From positions 1-46,006 of IMG/VR virus record IMGVR_UViG_3300048586_000582: a stretch of DNA of 46,006 nt; one strand, 5' to 3'. The position numbers were made by a program, and so were the translations under genes. Of this stretch, positions 13,166-20,057 are shown piece by piece; positions within the stretch are counted from its first letter, which is position 1; each line of letters starts with the position of its first letter. This DNA comes from a virus. Below the pieces are notes generated by a model. The model did not search any database. It had not been told where the DNA came from and saw only the letters and a program-made list of their open reading frames with translations.

Positions 13166-13609
13166 ATGCCCAACGACGAGTACCAGCCGATCGCCGGCGA
13201 CGAGAACATCCTCGAGCTCCGCCTCGCCATCGGTGGCATCGGCCAACAGCACCTCCACGTCGACGACGTCACCACGTTCGCCGCCGAGGTCTTCACCGCC
13301 GACGGCACCGACCACCAGATCGCGATCATCCTCGAGACCGCCGGCCGCTACAACCGCACCGACCAACGCGGCGACGCCAAGCTCATCTGCTCCCTCGAAG
13401 CCGCCGTCTCCATCCTCGAGAACCTCGGCCACACCATCCGCCAAGCGATCGCCGCCGGCGCCACCCTCGACGGCCGCCGCTGCCGCACCTGCGGCTGCAC
13501 CACGCTCACCGCGTGCGCCGGAGGCTGCACCTGGGCACCCCCGCACCCCGACGGCGGCGACCTCTGCAGCAGCTGCGCCGCGGCCCTCGGCCTCCCCACC
13601 GAGCCATGA
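13166..13609 (+). CDS. Protein with C-terminal zinc cluster, unknown
   Basis: 147 residues with AGGAG upstream. Residues 1-100 form an alpha/beta domain. The tail has Cys-Arg-Thr-Cys-Gly-Cys-Thr...Ala-Cys...Gly-Cys-Thr-Trp...Leu-Cys-Ser-Ser-Cys, a motif (CxxCGCTxxxAC...GCxW...LCSxC) recurrent in phage and prophage proteins of high-GC and other bacteria. It can bind two zincs. The biochemical role is not known to me. Confidence 0.7.
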   Translation: MPNDEYQPIAGDENILELRLAIGGIGQQHLHVDDVTTFAAEVFTADGTDHQIAIILETAGRYNRTDQRGDAKLICSLEAAVSILENLGHTIRQAIAAGATLDGRRCRTCGCTTLTACAGGCTWAPPHPDGGDLCSSCAAALGLPTEP

Positions 13610-13962
13610 CCACCGCCCCCACCGTCGTGGCCGCCATCACCGACCTGTCCGAGCTGCCCGACCAGCCCGGCATCTGGGTCGCCCGCGGCGACTGGCGCGG
13701 CGCGTATGTCGCCCGCCTCGACGACCACCGTTGGGTCGGCGTCACCGCCTTCATCTTCACGTACGCCGTCGTCTGGGGCTGGATCGGCGACCCCCACGCC
13801 GTCCACGAGGAGCGCTGGTGCTACCCGACCCCCGGCCAAGCCTTCGCCGCCGCAGCCACCTGGGACGGCACCGGCGACCCCGCAGACGGATGGCTCCGCC
13901 ACTTCCCCTCTGGCCGCCGGCGGACCAACGGAGACCCGACCACCGAACGGACCGAACCATGA
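13606..13962 (+). CDS. 118-residue Trp-rich protein, unknown
   Basis: ATGA overlap with the previous gene. Beta-rich sequence with many tryptophans (Gly-Ile-Trp-Val-Ala-Arg-Gly-Asp-Trp-Arg-Gly; Val-Val-Trp-Gly-Trp-Ile-Gly). This suggests a small barrel or SH3-like fold. No catalytic motif is visible. Confidence 0.65.
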   Translation: MTTAPTVVAAITDLSELPDQPGIWVARGDWRGAYVARLDDHRWVGVTAFIFTYAVVWGWIGDPHAVHEERWCYPTPGQAFAAAATWDGTGDPADGWLRHFPSGRRRTNGDPTTERTEP

Positions 13963-14336
13963 ACAACGCCATCGCCCACCCCGCCGGCATGTGCCCCGCC
14001 TGCGGCAACCGGACCCTCACCGTCCAAGCCGCCCACTTCACGCTCCGCTGCACCGACCCCGGCTGCCCCCGACCCACCCTCCTCGCCGAACTCCTCGAGC
14101 AACCCGACCTCCACCGCCACATCGTCGACCTGCTCCCGGAACGGTTCCACACCCAGCACCCCGTCACCTGCCGCATCGACGGCCTCACCGCATGCCCCGT
14201 CGACGGCTTCATCAGCGCCCTCGACGCCCCACCCGCCCCGCTCGGCCGCTACTACGCCGACCTCACCACCGACGACGTCCTCACCCTCCAGCACGTCCGC
14301 GGCGGCGCACCGATCACCGTGCGAGACAACACCTGA
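13959..14336 (+). CDS. DUF6085-like zinc-ribbon protein
   Basis: 125 residues. The N-terminal ribbon has Cys-Pro-Ala-Cys-Gly-Asn (12-15) and Arg-Cys-Thr-Asp-Pro-Gly-Cys-Pro-Arg-Pro-Thr (about 30-36), followed by Leu-Leu-Glu-Gln-Pro-Asp-Leu-His-Arg-His-Ile-Val-Asp-Leu. This arrangement resembles actinobacterial phage proteins of the DUF6085 type. The second half has a Cys-Arg-Ile-Asp...Cys-Pro-Val-Asp pair. Function unknown. ATGA and TGATG overlaps on both sides. Confidence 0.65.
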   Translation: MNNAIAHPAGMCPACGNRTLTVQAAHFTLRCTDPGCPRPTLLAELLEQPDLHRHIVDLLPERFHTQHPVTCRIDGLTACPVDGFISALDAPPAPLGRYYADLTTDDVLTLQHVRGGAPITVRDNT

Positions 14337-15469
14337 TGGCCACCAAGATCGAGTGGACCGACGAGACCTGGAACCCGATCATCGGGTGCTCGAAGGTCTC
14401 CGAGGGCTGCGACCACTGCTACGCGATCGGCACCGTGCACCGCGGCCTCGTGGTCCAGCACCGCGGCGTGACCGTCCACACCCCCGGAGCCGGCACCGAC
14501 TGGACCGGCGACATCAACCTCGCGCCCGAGGCCAGGCTCCTCGAGCCGCTCCGGAAGGCGACCCCGACCCGCTACTTCGTCAACTCGCTGTCGGACCTCT
14601 TCCACCCGAACCTGGCCGTCGAGGACCTGGCCCGCGTGTTCGCCGTCATGGCGCTCACCCCGAAGCACACCTACCAGGTCCTCACGAAGCGCCCCCAGCG
14701 GATGGCGGCGCTCATGGCGTCCGAGCAGCTCATCGTCCAGGTGTGCTCGGAGATCCTGGCGATGCCCGGCGTCACGCGCGAGCAGCGCGACGCCGCCTGG
14801 CACTGGCCGCTCCGCAACGTGTGGCTGGGCACCTCGGTCGAGCTCGACAAGTACTCGTGGCGCGCCGACCACCTCCGAGCCACCCCCGCCGCCGTGCGGT
14901 TCATCTCGGCCGAGCCGCTCCTCGGCCCGCTCCCGTCGCTCGACCTGACCGGCATCGACTGGCTGATCGTCGGCGGTGAATCCGGGCCCGGCGCCCGCCC
15001 CATGCACCCCGCCTGGGTGCGCGACCTGCGCGACCGGTGCACGCCGCCCTCGCCCTCCGAGGACTGCCCGGTGGCACCCGAGGACGATCCCGGGCACTGT
15101 GGCCACTGGTACGACTGCGAGCCCTGCCACCGCTGCGGGGACGACACCCGAGACCCCGGCTGCGACTGCGACACCTGCCTGGCTGCGCGCCCGCCGGCGT
15201 TCTTCTTCAAGCAGTGGGGGTCGTGGCTGCCGTTCGAGCCCGATGCCCAGCCGCCGTTCTGGAACGGCCAGCACCCCGACCACCAGCTCGTCGACGGCCA
15301 CACCTTCCCGGCAGAGCTCACGACCGGCGACGAGCCCGCTCCGGTCGGCTGGTCCTACGCCGAGGACCCGACCGGTGATCCGGTCGTGTGGCGCCGCTTA
15401 CCGAAGGCCGAGACCGGACGCACCCTCGACGGCCGCACGTGGGACGAGCTCCCCGGGGCACCACGGTGA
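14336..15469 (+). CDS. DUF5131 (phage Gp37/Gp68-like) protein
   Basis: 377 residues. The N-terminus Lys-Ile-Glu-Trp-Thr-Asp-Glu-Thr-Trp-Asn-Pro-Ile-Ile-Gly-Cys, then Glu-Gly-Cys-Asp-His-Cys-Tyr-Ala, is the hallmark of this family. Its three cysteines (CxnCxxC) recall radical-SAM iron-sulfur sites. Other family marks are Asn-Ser-Leu-Ser-Asp-Leu-Phe-His, Val-Leu-Thr-Lys-Arg-Pro-Gln-Arg-Met, Val-Trp-Leu-Gly-Thr-Ser-Val-Glu, Ser-Ala-Glu-Pro-Leu-Leu and Gly-Gly-Glu-Ser-Gly-Pro. A Cys-rich insertion (about residues 235-285, ten or so cysteines) precedes the usual Phe-Phe-Phe-Lys-Gln-Trp-Gly. The activity is undefined in my knowledge; a nucleic-acid or small-molecule modification is guessed from the fold. 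Confidence 0.85.
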   Translation: MATKIEWTDETWNPIIGCSKVSEGCDHCYAIGTVHRGLVVQHRGVTVHTPGAGTDWTGDINLAPEARLLEPLRKATPTRYFVNSLSDLFHPNLAVEDLARVFAVMALTPKHTYQVLTKRPQRMAALMASEQLIVQVCSEILAMPGVTREQRDAAWHWPLRNVWLGTSVELDKYSWRADHLRATPAAVRFISAEPLLGPLPSLDLTGIDWLIVGGESGPGARPMHPAWVRDLRDRCTPPSPSEDCPVAPEDDPGHCGHWYDCEPCHRCGDDTRDPGCDCDTCLAARPPAFFFKQWGSWLPFEPDAQPPFWNGQHPDHQLVDGHTFPAELTTGDEPAPVGWSYAEDPTGDPVVWRRLPKAETGRTLDGRTWDELPGAPR

Positions 15470-15483
15470 ACGCGACCACGCAC

Positions 15484-15945
15484 TCATCCGCCGGCGGCGT
15501 CGCTGTCGAGCTGGATGCGGTAGCGACCTCCGCCCATGTCGCCGGCGGCGTCAACGGTGAAGCGGCTCGCGTTGGGCGGCACTGCGACCTCCCAAGTGAC
15601 CGCGAGCTCGTACACGTGGAGCCCGCCAGCGCGATATCCGCCCGGGCCGTAGTTCGTGCCGATGTCGTCGCTGGCCGCCCACAGGTTGAGCGCCTGGTGC
15701 TCGATGGCGTTCGTAGGCGGCCGGGGGGCCATGACCTTGTCGATCTCGAGACCCGAGGCGCATGCGTAGAGCGTGGTGCGGGTGTCGAAGAGGGCCAACG
15801 CGATCAGGTTCAGCTGCGACGCGATCGCCGAGGGAGGCAGAGCGAACGCGATGGCGAGCGGGATCACTCGCTGGATCTTGAGACTCGCGGATACGGCCAG
15901 CTCCTCGAAGAGCTCGTCGTCGGACCGTCCACCGTCGCCCATCAT
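15484..15945 (-). CDS. 153-residue protein, unknown (leftward)
   Basis: Start ATG 15945 is chosen because AGGAGG lies just upstream on the minus strand; an in-frame ATG at 15990 has no such site. The N-terminal part is helical, with a hydrophobic, helix-breaking stretch (Val-Ile-Pro-Leu-Ala-Ile-Ala-Phe-Ala-Leu-Pro-Pro). The C-terminal half has strands (His-Val-Tyr-Glu-Leu-Ala-Val-Thr-Trp-Glu-Val-Ala-Val). It is an isolated gene opposite to its neighbours, a common position for prophage-expressed cargo such as defence or exclusion genes. No known domain is recognised. Confidence 0.65.
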   Translation of the reverse strand: MMGDGGRSDDELFEELAVSASLKIQRVIPLAIAFALPPSAIASQLNLIALALFDTRTTLYACASGLEIDKVMAPRPPTNAIEHQALNLWAASDDIGTNYGPGGYRAGGLHVYELAVTWEVAVPPNASRFTVDAAGDMGGGRYRIQLDSDAAGG

Positions 15946-16022
15946 CGGCCGCCCTCCTCGCCGCGAAACGCCCAGGTCACGCCCGAGCATAAGTGGAGTT
16001 ATGTGCGGCAGGCGGTCCGCCC
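15946..16022. promoter_or_regulatory. Divergent promoter gap with CATAA...TTATG inverted repeat
   Basis: Between the leftward gene (15945) and the rightward gene (16023). CATAA (15988-15992) and TTATG (15999-16003) form an inverted repeat in the only AT-containing patch. Read leftward it contains TATGCT and rightward TTATGT, both -10-like. It is a plausible back-to-back promoter or operator, without clear -35 boxes. Confidence 0.35.
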
Positions 16023-16493
16023 ATGACGATCGACATCACGGGGCTCGACCCCGCCGAGGTCCTCCTGGCCCTGGTGCGCGGCACCACCGCACGCGGGCTC
16101 GGCGTCCTGCAGGAGAGGCCGGGAGGCCTCCAGCTCGAGGACGCCCGCACCATCCTCGAGCACCACCAGGCACACCTCGCCGGTCGCTTCGACTACCTGA
16201 TGGGCCGGCCGCTCAAGATCGACCTCCCCGCCGGCGCCACCAGCATCGACGCCACGCTCTACGACCGCGACGTCACGGTGTCCGCCGCGCAGTCGATCGC
16301 CGAGCTGCGCGAGCGCACCCACGATCCTCTCGACGTCGACGAGGACGACCGCCTCGAGGAGTGCACCTTCTGCCGTGGTGACGGCGTCACCGACTGCGAC
16401 GACCCGATCCAGTGCCTCGACCCAGCCTGCACCGGCACTAGCTGCACCTGCAGGGCCTGCGACGGGCGCGGCTACGACCAGAGGATCTGGTGA
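16023..16493 (+). CDS. Protein with C-terminal DnaJ-type zinc repeats
   Basis: 156 residues from ATG 16023 (an in-frame ATG at 15993 is less likely). The N-terminal two thirds are alpha/beta. The tail carries Cys-Thr-Phe-Cys-Arg-Gly-Asp-Gly, then Cys-Asp-Asp-Pro-Ile-Gln-Cys, then Cys-Thr-Cys-Arg-Ala-Cys-Asp-Gly-Arg-Gly. These CxxCxGxG knuckles are like those of DnaJ-family zinc domains. It probably binds zinc and unfolded or nucleic-acid partners. Function unknown. Confidence 0.65.
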   Translation: MTIDITGLDPAEVLLALVRGTTARGLGVLQERPGGLQLEDARTILEHHQAHLAGRFDYLMGRPLKIDLPAGATSIDATLYDRDVTVSAAQSIAELRERTHDPLDVDEDDRLEECTFCRGDGVTDCDDPIQCLDPACTGTSCTCRACDGRGYDQRIW

Positions 16494-17032
16494 TGGCCAA
16501 CGCGACCCATGCCCTCGAGACCGCCGCACGCGCCTCGGCCGCCAAGCGCCTGTCCGCGCTGCGCAGCCAGGCACGCCGTCGACCATGGAACGGACACGGG
16601 ATCCCGGCCCGACCCGAGCGGATGTCGGCGCTCACCGAGCCCGGGCGACCGACCAGCGTGATGCTCTCGTTCGACCAGGGCACCCACGCGTCGGGATGGT
16701 GGCGCAACAGCGAGTACGACAGCTGCTTCCACCTGTCGATCACCCACCTCGCCGATGACGGTCGATCGCTCGAGTGCCCGACCGATGCCGAAGTCCGCGC
16801 CTGGGCCCGCGCAGCGTTCCCGCAGCACTACGCGTGGACCTGGACCGAACCCCCCCTCGAGCTCGGCCACGCCGTCCAGTCGACTGAGCGCTGCGGCGTC
16901 GAGCGCCTGCCTCACGTCGCGCACGTCCGGCTCTTCACCGACCGCGCTGGCATCCCGATCTTCCCGCGAGGCGAGGTCTACGACCTGGTGCCCTATCCGG
17001 ACGGCTCGAGCCCGGCGAAGGTCTTCCGCTGA
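16493..17032 (+). CDS. 179-residue protein, unknown
   Basis: TGATG overlap with the previous gene (a GTG at 16490 is in frame). An Arg/Ala-rich helical N-terminus precedes a beta-rich, Trp-rich domain (Gly-Trp-Trp-Arg-Asn-Ser-Glu-Tyr-Asp-Ser-Cys-Phe-His-Leu; Tyr-Ala-Trp-Thr-Trp-Thr-Glu-Pro-Pro). No known family is recognised. Confidence 0.6.
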   Translation: MANATHALETAARASAAKRLSALRSQARRRPWNGHGIPARPERMSALTEPGRPTSVMLSFDQGTHASGWWRNSEYDSCFHLSITHLADDGRSLECPTDAEVRAWARAAFPQHYAWTWTEPPLELGHAVQSTERCGVERLPHVAHVRLFTDRAGIPIFPRGEVYDLVPYPDGSSPAKVFR

Positions 17033-17223
17033 TGGCCATCGAGGTGCACGAGCTGTCGATCGTCCTCGTCGACAACGAGATGCATCCGGGCGTGGCCGTG
17101 TGCTCCTGCGGCTCGTGGGAGCAACCGGTCGCGTCGAGCGACGAGGCCGAGGAGAGGTTCGAGCTGCACTGCGACGCCGTGTTCGCCGAGCGCTGTGAGG
17201 AGACCGGTGGGTGGTGGGCGTGA
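17032..17223 (+). CDS. 63-residue Cys/His protein
   Basis: Starts by TGATG overlap. Cys-Ser-Cys-Gly-Ser-Trp-Glu at about residue 24 and a later Leu-His-Cys...Glu-Arg-Cys form a possible zinc site. Similar short CxCG...HC proteins are common in high-GC phages. The stop overlaps the next GTG. Confidence 0.6.
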   Translation: MAIEVHELSIVLVDNEMHPGVAVCSCGSWEQPVASSDEAEERFELHCDAVFAERCEETGGWWA

Positions 17224-17363
17224 AGCGGTTCCGTTCGATCAACGTGGGCGACCACCTGGTGGCGCTCCACCTCGACGGGCGCGCGTCGCACGTGGTCGTT
17301 GACGTGGTGCCCGCCGATCGGCGGGATGACTCGGGCTCGCTGGCCACGAGCACGCGCCGGGGG
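17220..17363 (+). pseudogene. 5' part of a frameshifted gene
   Basis: GTG 17220 overlaps the previous stop (GTGA) and opens a coding-looking frame (Lys-Arg-Phe-Arg-Ser-Ile-Asn-Val-Gly-Asp-His-Leu-Val-Ala-Leu-His-Leu). That frame degrades to Arg-rich shadow sequence after about 17345 and has no stop until 18200. Deleting one G from the GGGGG run at 17359-17363 would join it in frame to the convincing downstream frame that ends at 17775, giving a protein of about 184 residues. The extra G may be a natural mutation, a programmed slip or a sequencing error. Confidence 0.55.
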
Positions 17364-17424
17364 AGCAGCCCACGCCTGGGTTCGGATCGCACCAGAGCAT
17401 CCGCCTACGCCGTGGCCGACCTCG

Positions 17425-17775
17425 ATGCTGCACTGGCCGGCCCACATGGCCGACGTCGCCTGCAGGTGCCACCTCTTCGTCCTCGCCGCCGAAGCTGCGG
17501 AAGCACTCGCCTGGGGCGCAGACACCGGGATCCCTCGCCAGCGATGGACCTACATCGCCGGACCCGCCACGATCGAAGGCCGGGCGATCACCACCCACCA
17601 GGTGGTGCACGTGCCCGGATGGTCTCGACGACGCAACGCCGAGCAGCTCGAGCAGCTCCTCGCTCGCAGCCTGGCACGCACGGACACCCGCTATGGGTGC
17701 GCCTCGCAGCCTCCCTGCGGCATCGAGCTCATCCGGCGCGCCGAGCTCGGCTCGACCGGCGGAGGCCCGTCGTGA
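17425..17775 (+). CDS. 3' part of the frameshifted gene, unknown function
   Basis: The frame from ATG 17425 (or the coupled upstream frame) gives 116 residues: His-Met-Ala-Asp-Val-Ala-Cys-Arg-Cys-His-Leu-Phe-Val, then Trp-Thr-Tyr-Ile-Ala-Gly-Pro-Ala-Thr-Ile-Glu-Gly-Arg-Ala-Ile, a Val-Val-His-Val-Pro-Gly-Trp strand, and a helix. No ribosome site precedes 17425, so independent translation is doubtful. This supports the idea that it is the body of the gene beginning at 17220. The next gene overlaps its stop (GTGA). Confidence 0.6.
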   Translation: MLHWPAHMADVACRCHLFVLAAEAAEALAWGADTGIPRQRWTYIAGPATIEGRAITTHQVVHVPGWSRRRNAEQLEQLLARSLARTDTRYGCASQPPCGIELIRRAELGSTGGGPS

Positions 17776-18200
17776 CCGAGACCCCACATCTCCTGGGCCC
17801 GATGTGGCGCTGGCAGACCCAGCTCGTGCTCAGCGACCCCGCCACCGACACGATGGGGGACTGCTGGCGCACCTGCATCGCCGCCCTCCTCGCCGTGCGC
17901 GCATCGACGATCCCGCACTTCGTCCAGGACCACGAGACCATGCACGACGTCGAGGTGGCCACCAGCGCCTGGCTGAGGGCACGAGGCCTCGAGCTGCAGT
18001 GGACCAGCCCGTTCGAGCTCGAGGGGTCGACCGCTCTCACCATGCTCACCGGCACCTCGCCGCGCGCCGTGCGCCACCCCGTCGTCGGGCGCGGCAACCA
18101 GGTGGCCTTCGACCCCCACCCCACCCGCGCCGGGCTGGCCTCCACCACCGGCGCCTACCTGATCATCCCGCTCGACCCCGCCACCGTGAGGCCCCGGTGA
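17772..18200 (+). CDS. 142-residue protein, cysteine-peptidase-like N-terminus (weak)
   Basis: GTG 17772 overlaps the previous stop. The stretch Asp-Thr-Met-Gly-Asp-Cys-Trp-Arg-Thr-Cys-Ile-Ala-Ala-Leu-Leu, followed much later by His-Pro-Val-Val-Gly-Arg-Gly-Asn-Gln-Val-Ala-Phe-Asp-Pro-His-Pro, recalls the nucleophile-Cys and His regions of small papain-like peptidases (C39-like). It is similar to hypothetical phage proteins with GDCxxxCxAxLL. Catalytic assignment is an inference; it may instead be a structural homologue. Confidence 0.6.
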   Translation: MTETPHLLGPMWRWQTQLVLSDPATDTMGDCWRTCIAALLAVRASTIPHFVQDHETMHDVEVATSAWLRARGLELQWTSPFELEGSTALTMLTGTSPRAVRHPVVGRGNQVAFDPHPTRAGLASTTGAYLIIPLDPATVRPR

Positions 18201-18580
18201 GCACGCGCCGCCGACCCGGCCGGCTCATGTCCGTCGCGCTCACCATCGACCAGGTCCGAGCCGGGACGAAGACGGTGACGCGCCGGCTCGGATGGAGGTA
18301 CCTCAAGCCCGGCGACCGACTCCAGCTGTGCGAGAAGGTCCGCGGCCGCCGAGCCGGCGAGCAGCTCGTACGGCTCCGAGACGTCGTCGTGGTCGCCGTG
18401 GACATCGTCCGTCTCGACTCGATCGACCAGGCCGACGTCGTCGCCGAGGGCTTCCCGAGCTGGACGCCGCACGAGTTCATCGAGTTCTTCTGCCGCACAC
18501 ATCCGCCTGCGAACGAGACCACCGAGGTGACGCGCATCGAGTGGCGCTACGTCACGACCGAAGACGGAACGCACCGATGA
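18197..18580 (+). CDS. ASCH/PUA-like domain protein
   Basis: 127 residues. Leu-Thr-Ile-Asp-Gln-Val-Arg-Ala-Gly-Thr-Lys-Thr-Val-Thr-Arg-Arg-Leu-Gly-Trp, then Leu-Lys-Pro-Gly-Asp-Arg-Leu-Gln-Leu, then Ala-Asp-Val-Val-Ala-Glu-Gly-Phe-Pro-x-Trp-Thr-Pro-x-Glu-Phe-Ile-x-Phe-Phe match the ASCH-type fold seen in many actinophages. Such domains bind RNA or modified nucleic acids. The start is GTG with GTGA overlap; an internal ATG (residue 11) is possible. Confidence 0.75.
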   Translation: MSTRRRPGRLMSVALTIDQVRAGTKTVTRRLGWRYLKPGDRLQLCEKVRGRRAGEQLVRLRDVVVVAVDIVRLDSIDQADVVAEGFPSWTPHEFIEFFCRTHPPANETTEVTRIEWRYVTTEDGTHR

Positions 18581-18960
18581 GCACCGACCGGCCTCAAGCG
18601 GCCGTGCTCACGTGCCCCCTGTGCGGCCGAACGATGCGCTGCTACGGCCGCCACTTCGTGCTCGAGCACGGCGAGGAGCCAGGCCAGCCGATCTCCCCGA
18701 CGCGCGTCGCCGTGGCGATCGCCTGCGCAGACCGCGTCATCGTCGAGCGCGCCGCCGACGCCGTCGAGTGCGGCCGCCGCACCGGGCACCTCGATCCTGA
18801 CGACCGCCTCGCCGTCGCCGTCGAGCTCGCCCGCCGCGGCAACAACCTCACCACGATCGCCGCCTGCGGGCTGAGCGGCGCTGTCGCCCGACGGGTAGCC
18901 GAGCTCGTGGCCACCGACACCATCCCCGCCCTCCTGACCCTCGCGGAGCCAACCCCATGA
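18577..18960 (+). CDS. Zinc-finger plus HTH-like small protein
   Basis: 127 residues, ATGA overlap. Cys-Pro-Leu-Cys-Gly-Arg-Thr-Met...His-Phe-Val-Leu-Glu-His (about residues 13-31) is a C2H2-type finger. The C-terminal part has Asn-Asn-Leu-Thr-Thr-Ile-Ala-Ala-Cys-Gly-Leu-Ser-Gly-Ala-Val-Ala-Arg-Arg-Val, an HTH-like helix pair. It is a likely DNA-binding regulator. The target is unknown. Confidence 0.65.
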   Translation: MSTDRPQAAVLTCPLCGRTMRCYGRHFVLEHGEEPGQPISPTRVAVAIACADRVIVERAADAVECGRRTGHLDPDDRLAVAVELARRGNNLTTIAACGLSGAVARRVAELVATDTIPALLTLAEPTP

Positions 18961-19805
18961 TGCAGCTCACCCTCGCCATGCCCGCCTCGCCCGATGAGCT
19001 CGCCACCTTCGCCGAGCTCTGCCGCCAGCTCGGCACCCGCACCATCCTCGCCAACTACAACAACCTCTCCGCCAGCGTCGACGCACCAGCGCAACCCCCT
19101 GGCGGACCCCTCGCACTCGCACCCGGCCAGCCCGAGTCCGAGCCGGAGGTGGCGCCCGAGTCCGAGCCGGAGGTGGCGCCCGAGTCCGAGCCGGAGGTGG
19201 CGCCCGAGTCCGAGCCGGAGGTGGCGCCCGATCCCGAGCCGGAGGTGGCGCCCAAGGAGGAGGGCACGGCTCCGGTGCCGGAGGGCGCGTTCGGCACTCG
19301 CCCCGGTTGCGCCCGGGAGTTGCTGCAGTACCTCGTCGCGGTCGGTGGCACCTGGACCCAGTCGGCCACGCAGCTTGCGCTCGACGTCTGGGAGCACTCC
19401 CCGAAGACGGCGCTCCTCGAGCTCGGCAAGCTCGAGGACGAAGGCCTCGTCGTGCGGCACCGCAGCACCGGCACCCGCATCGATCGTGTCGATCTCACCC
19501 CCGCCGGATGGCGGCGAGCCGGCGCAACCCCACCCACCTCGGCCGACGCACCGGGCGCCGAGCTGGACGAGGGCGACCACGAGGCCGAGGCGCCCCGCAC
19601 GCACGGCCGGGGGCGGGAGGACGGCCGGTTGGCCGCAGTGCGGGAGGAGCGCCTCGAGGCCGCCGCAGCGGCGCCTTCCGGGCGCGCCTCCTCGACAGCG
19701 CAGCCGGGCGGCGGAGCAGCTCCGGCATCGATCGATGCGGGCCCGATGCAGCGCCGGCGCTTCGATCCCGATGAGGCACGCCGCCGCGCTGCGGATGCGC
19801 TCTGA
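18957..19805 (+). CDS. Winged-helix protein with a tandem ESEPEVAP repeat linker
   Basis: 282 residues. A short N-terminal helical domain (1-40) is followed by a linker containing five copies of an 8-residue repeat (Glu-Ser-Glu-Pro-Glu-Val-Ala-Pro). A winged helix spans about 118-190: Leu-Leu-Gln-Tyr-Leu-Val-Ala-Val-Gly-Gly-Thr-Trp-Thr-Gln-Ser-Ala, Lys-Leu-Glu-Asp-Glu-Gly-Leu-Val-Val-Arg-His, Arg-Val-Asp-Leu-Thr-Pro-Ala-Gly-Trp. The tail is Ala/Arg-rich and disordered. It is probably a DNA-binding regulator with a flexible acidic tether. No family is named. Confidence 0.65.
   Translation: MMQLTLAMPASPDELATFAELCRQLGTRTILANYNNLSASVDAPAQPPGGPLALAPGQPESEPEVAPESEPEVAPESEPEVAPESEPEVAPDPEPEVAPKEEGTAPVPEGAFGTRPGCARELLQYLVAVGGTWTQSATQLALDVWEHSPKTALLELGKLEDEGLVVRHRSTGTRIDRVDLTPAGWRRAGATPPTSADAPGAELDEGDHEAEAPRTHGRGREDGRLAAVREERLEAAAAAPSGRASSTAQPGGGAAPASIDAGPMQRRRFDPDEARRRAADAL
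19131..19250 (+). repeat. Five 24-bp tandem repeats in coding sequence
   Basis: Units start at 19131, 19155, 19179, 19203 and 19227. The first four are identical; the fifth has two substitutions (GAGTCC to GATCCC). The period is a multiple of three, so copy-number change keeps the frame. The repeats encode the acidic linker. Perfect identity suggests recent expansion by slippage. Confidence 0.95.
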
Positions 19806-19812
19806 TCTACCC

Positions 19813-20034
19813 ATGGCCCGCAAGCCCCGCGTGAACCGGCCGCAGCCGCTCGGCACCTGCCCGACGACCGGAAAGCTGCAGTACTCCCGCATCGATGCCG
19901 CCGTCGCAGCCGAGTCGCGGCGGCGCCGCAACCAGGACCCTCGTCTCGCCACCTACCGGTGCCCAACGTGCGACCGGTGGCACATCGGCCACGACGTCCG
20001 CCCGGAGGGACGCCGCCGGCGGCCACCAACTTGA
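19813..20034 (+). CDS. 73-residue Cys/His zinc protein
   Basis: ATG 19813. A basic N-terminus, Thr-Cys-Pro-Thr-Thr-Gly-Lys, then Tyr-Arg-Cys-Pro-Thr-Cys-Asp-Arg-Trp-His-Ile-Gly-His, is a compact C-C-C-H type knuckle seen in small phage proteins, ending in a poly-Arg tail. It is a probable nucleic-acid binder. It sits immediately before the second recombinase. Confidence 0.6.
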   Translation: MARKPRVNRPQPLGTCPTTGKLQYSRIDAAVAAESRRRRNQDPRLATYRCPTCDRWHIGHDVRPEGRRRRPPT

Positions 20035-20057
20035 CAGCGCGCGGCAGCGTGGTGGCC

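Noticed and set aside
17211-18200. One long 329-codon rightward gene
   Set aside because: Its two ends look coding but the middle (about 17350-17770) is Arg-rich shadow sequence. The better frame there is one base out of phase, and the 3' end is a separate gene from GTG 17772.
19131-19250. Tandem 24-bp repeats as a CRISPR array
   Set aside because: No spacers between units; they are in-frame coding repeats of a linker.
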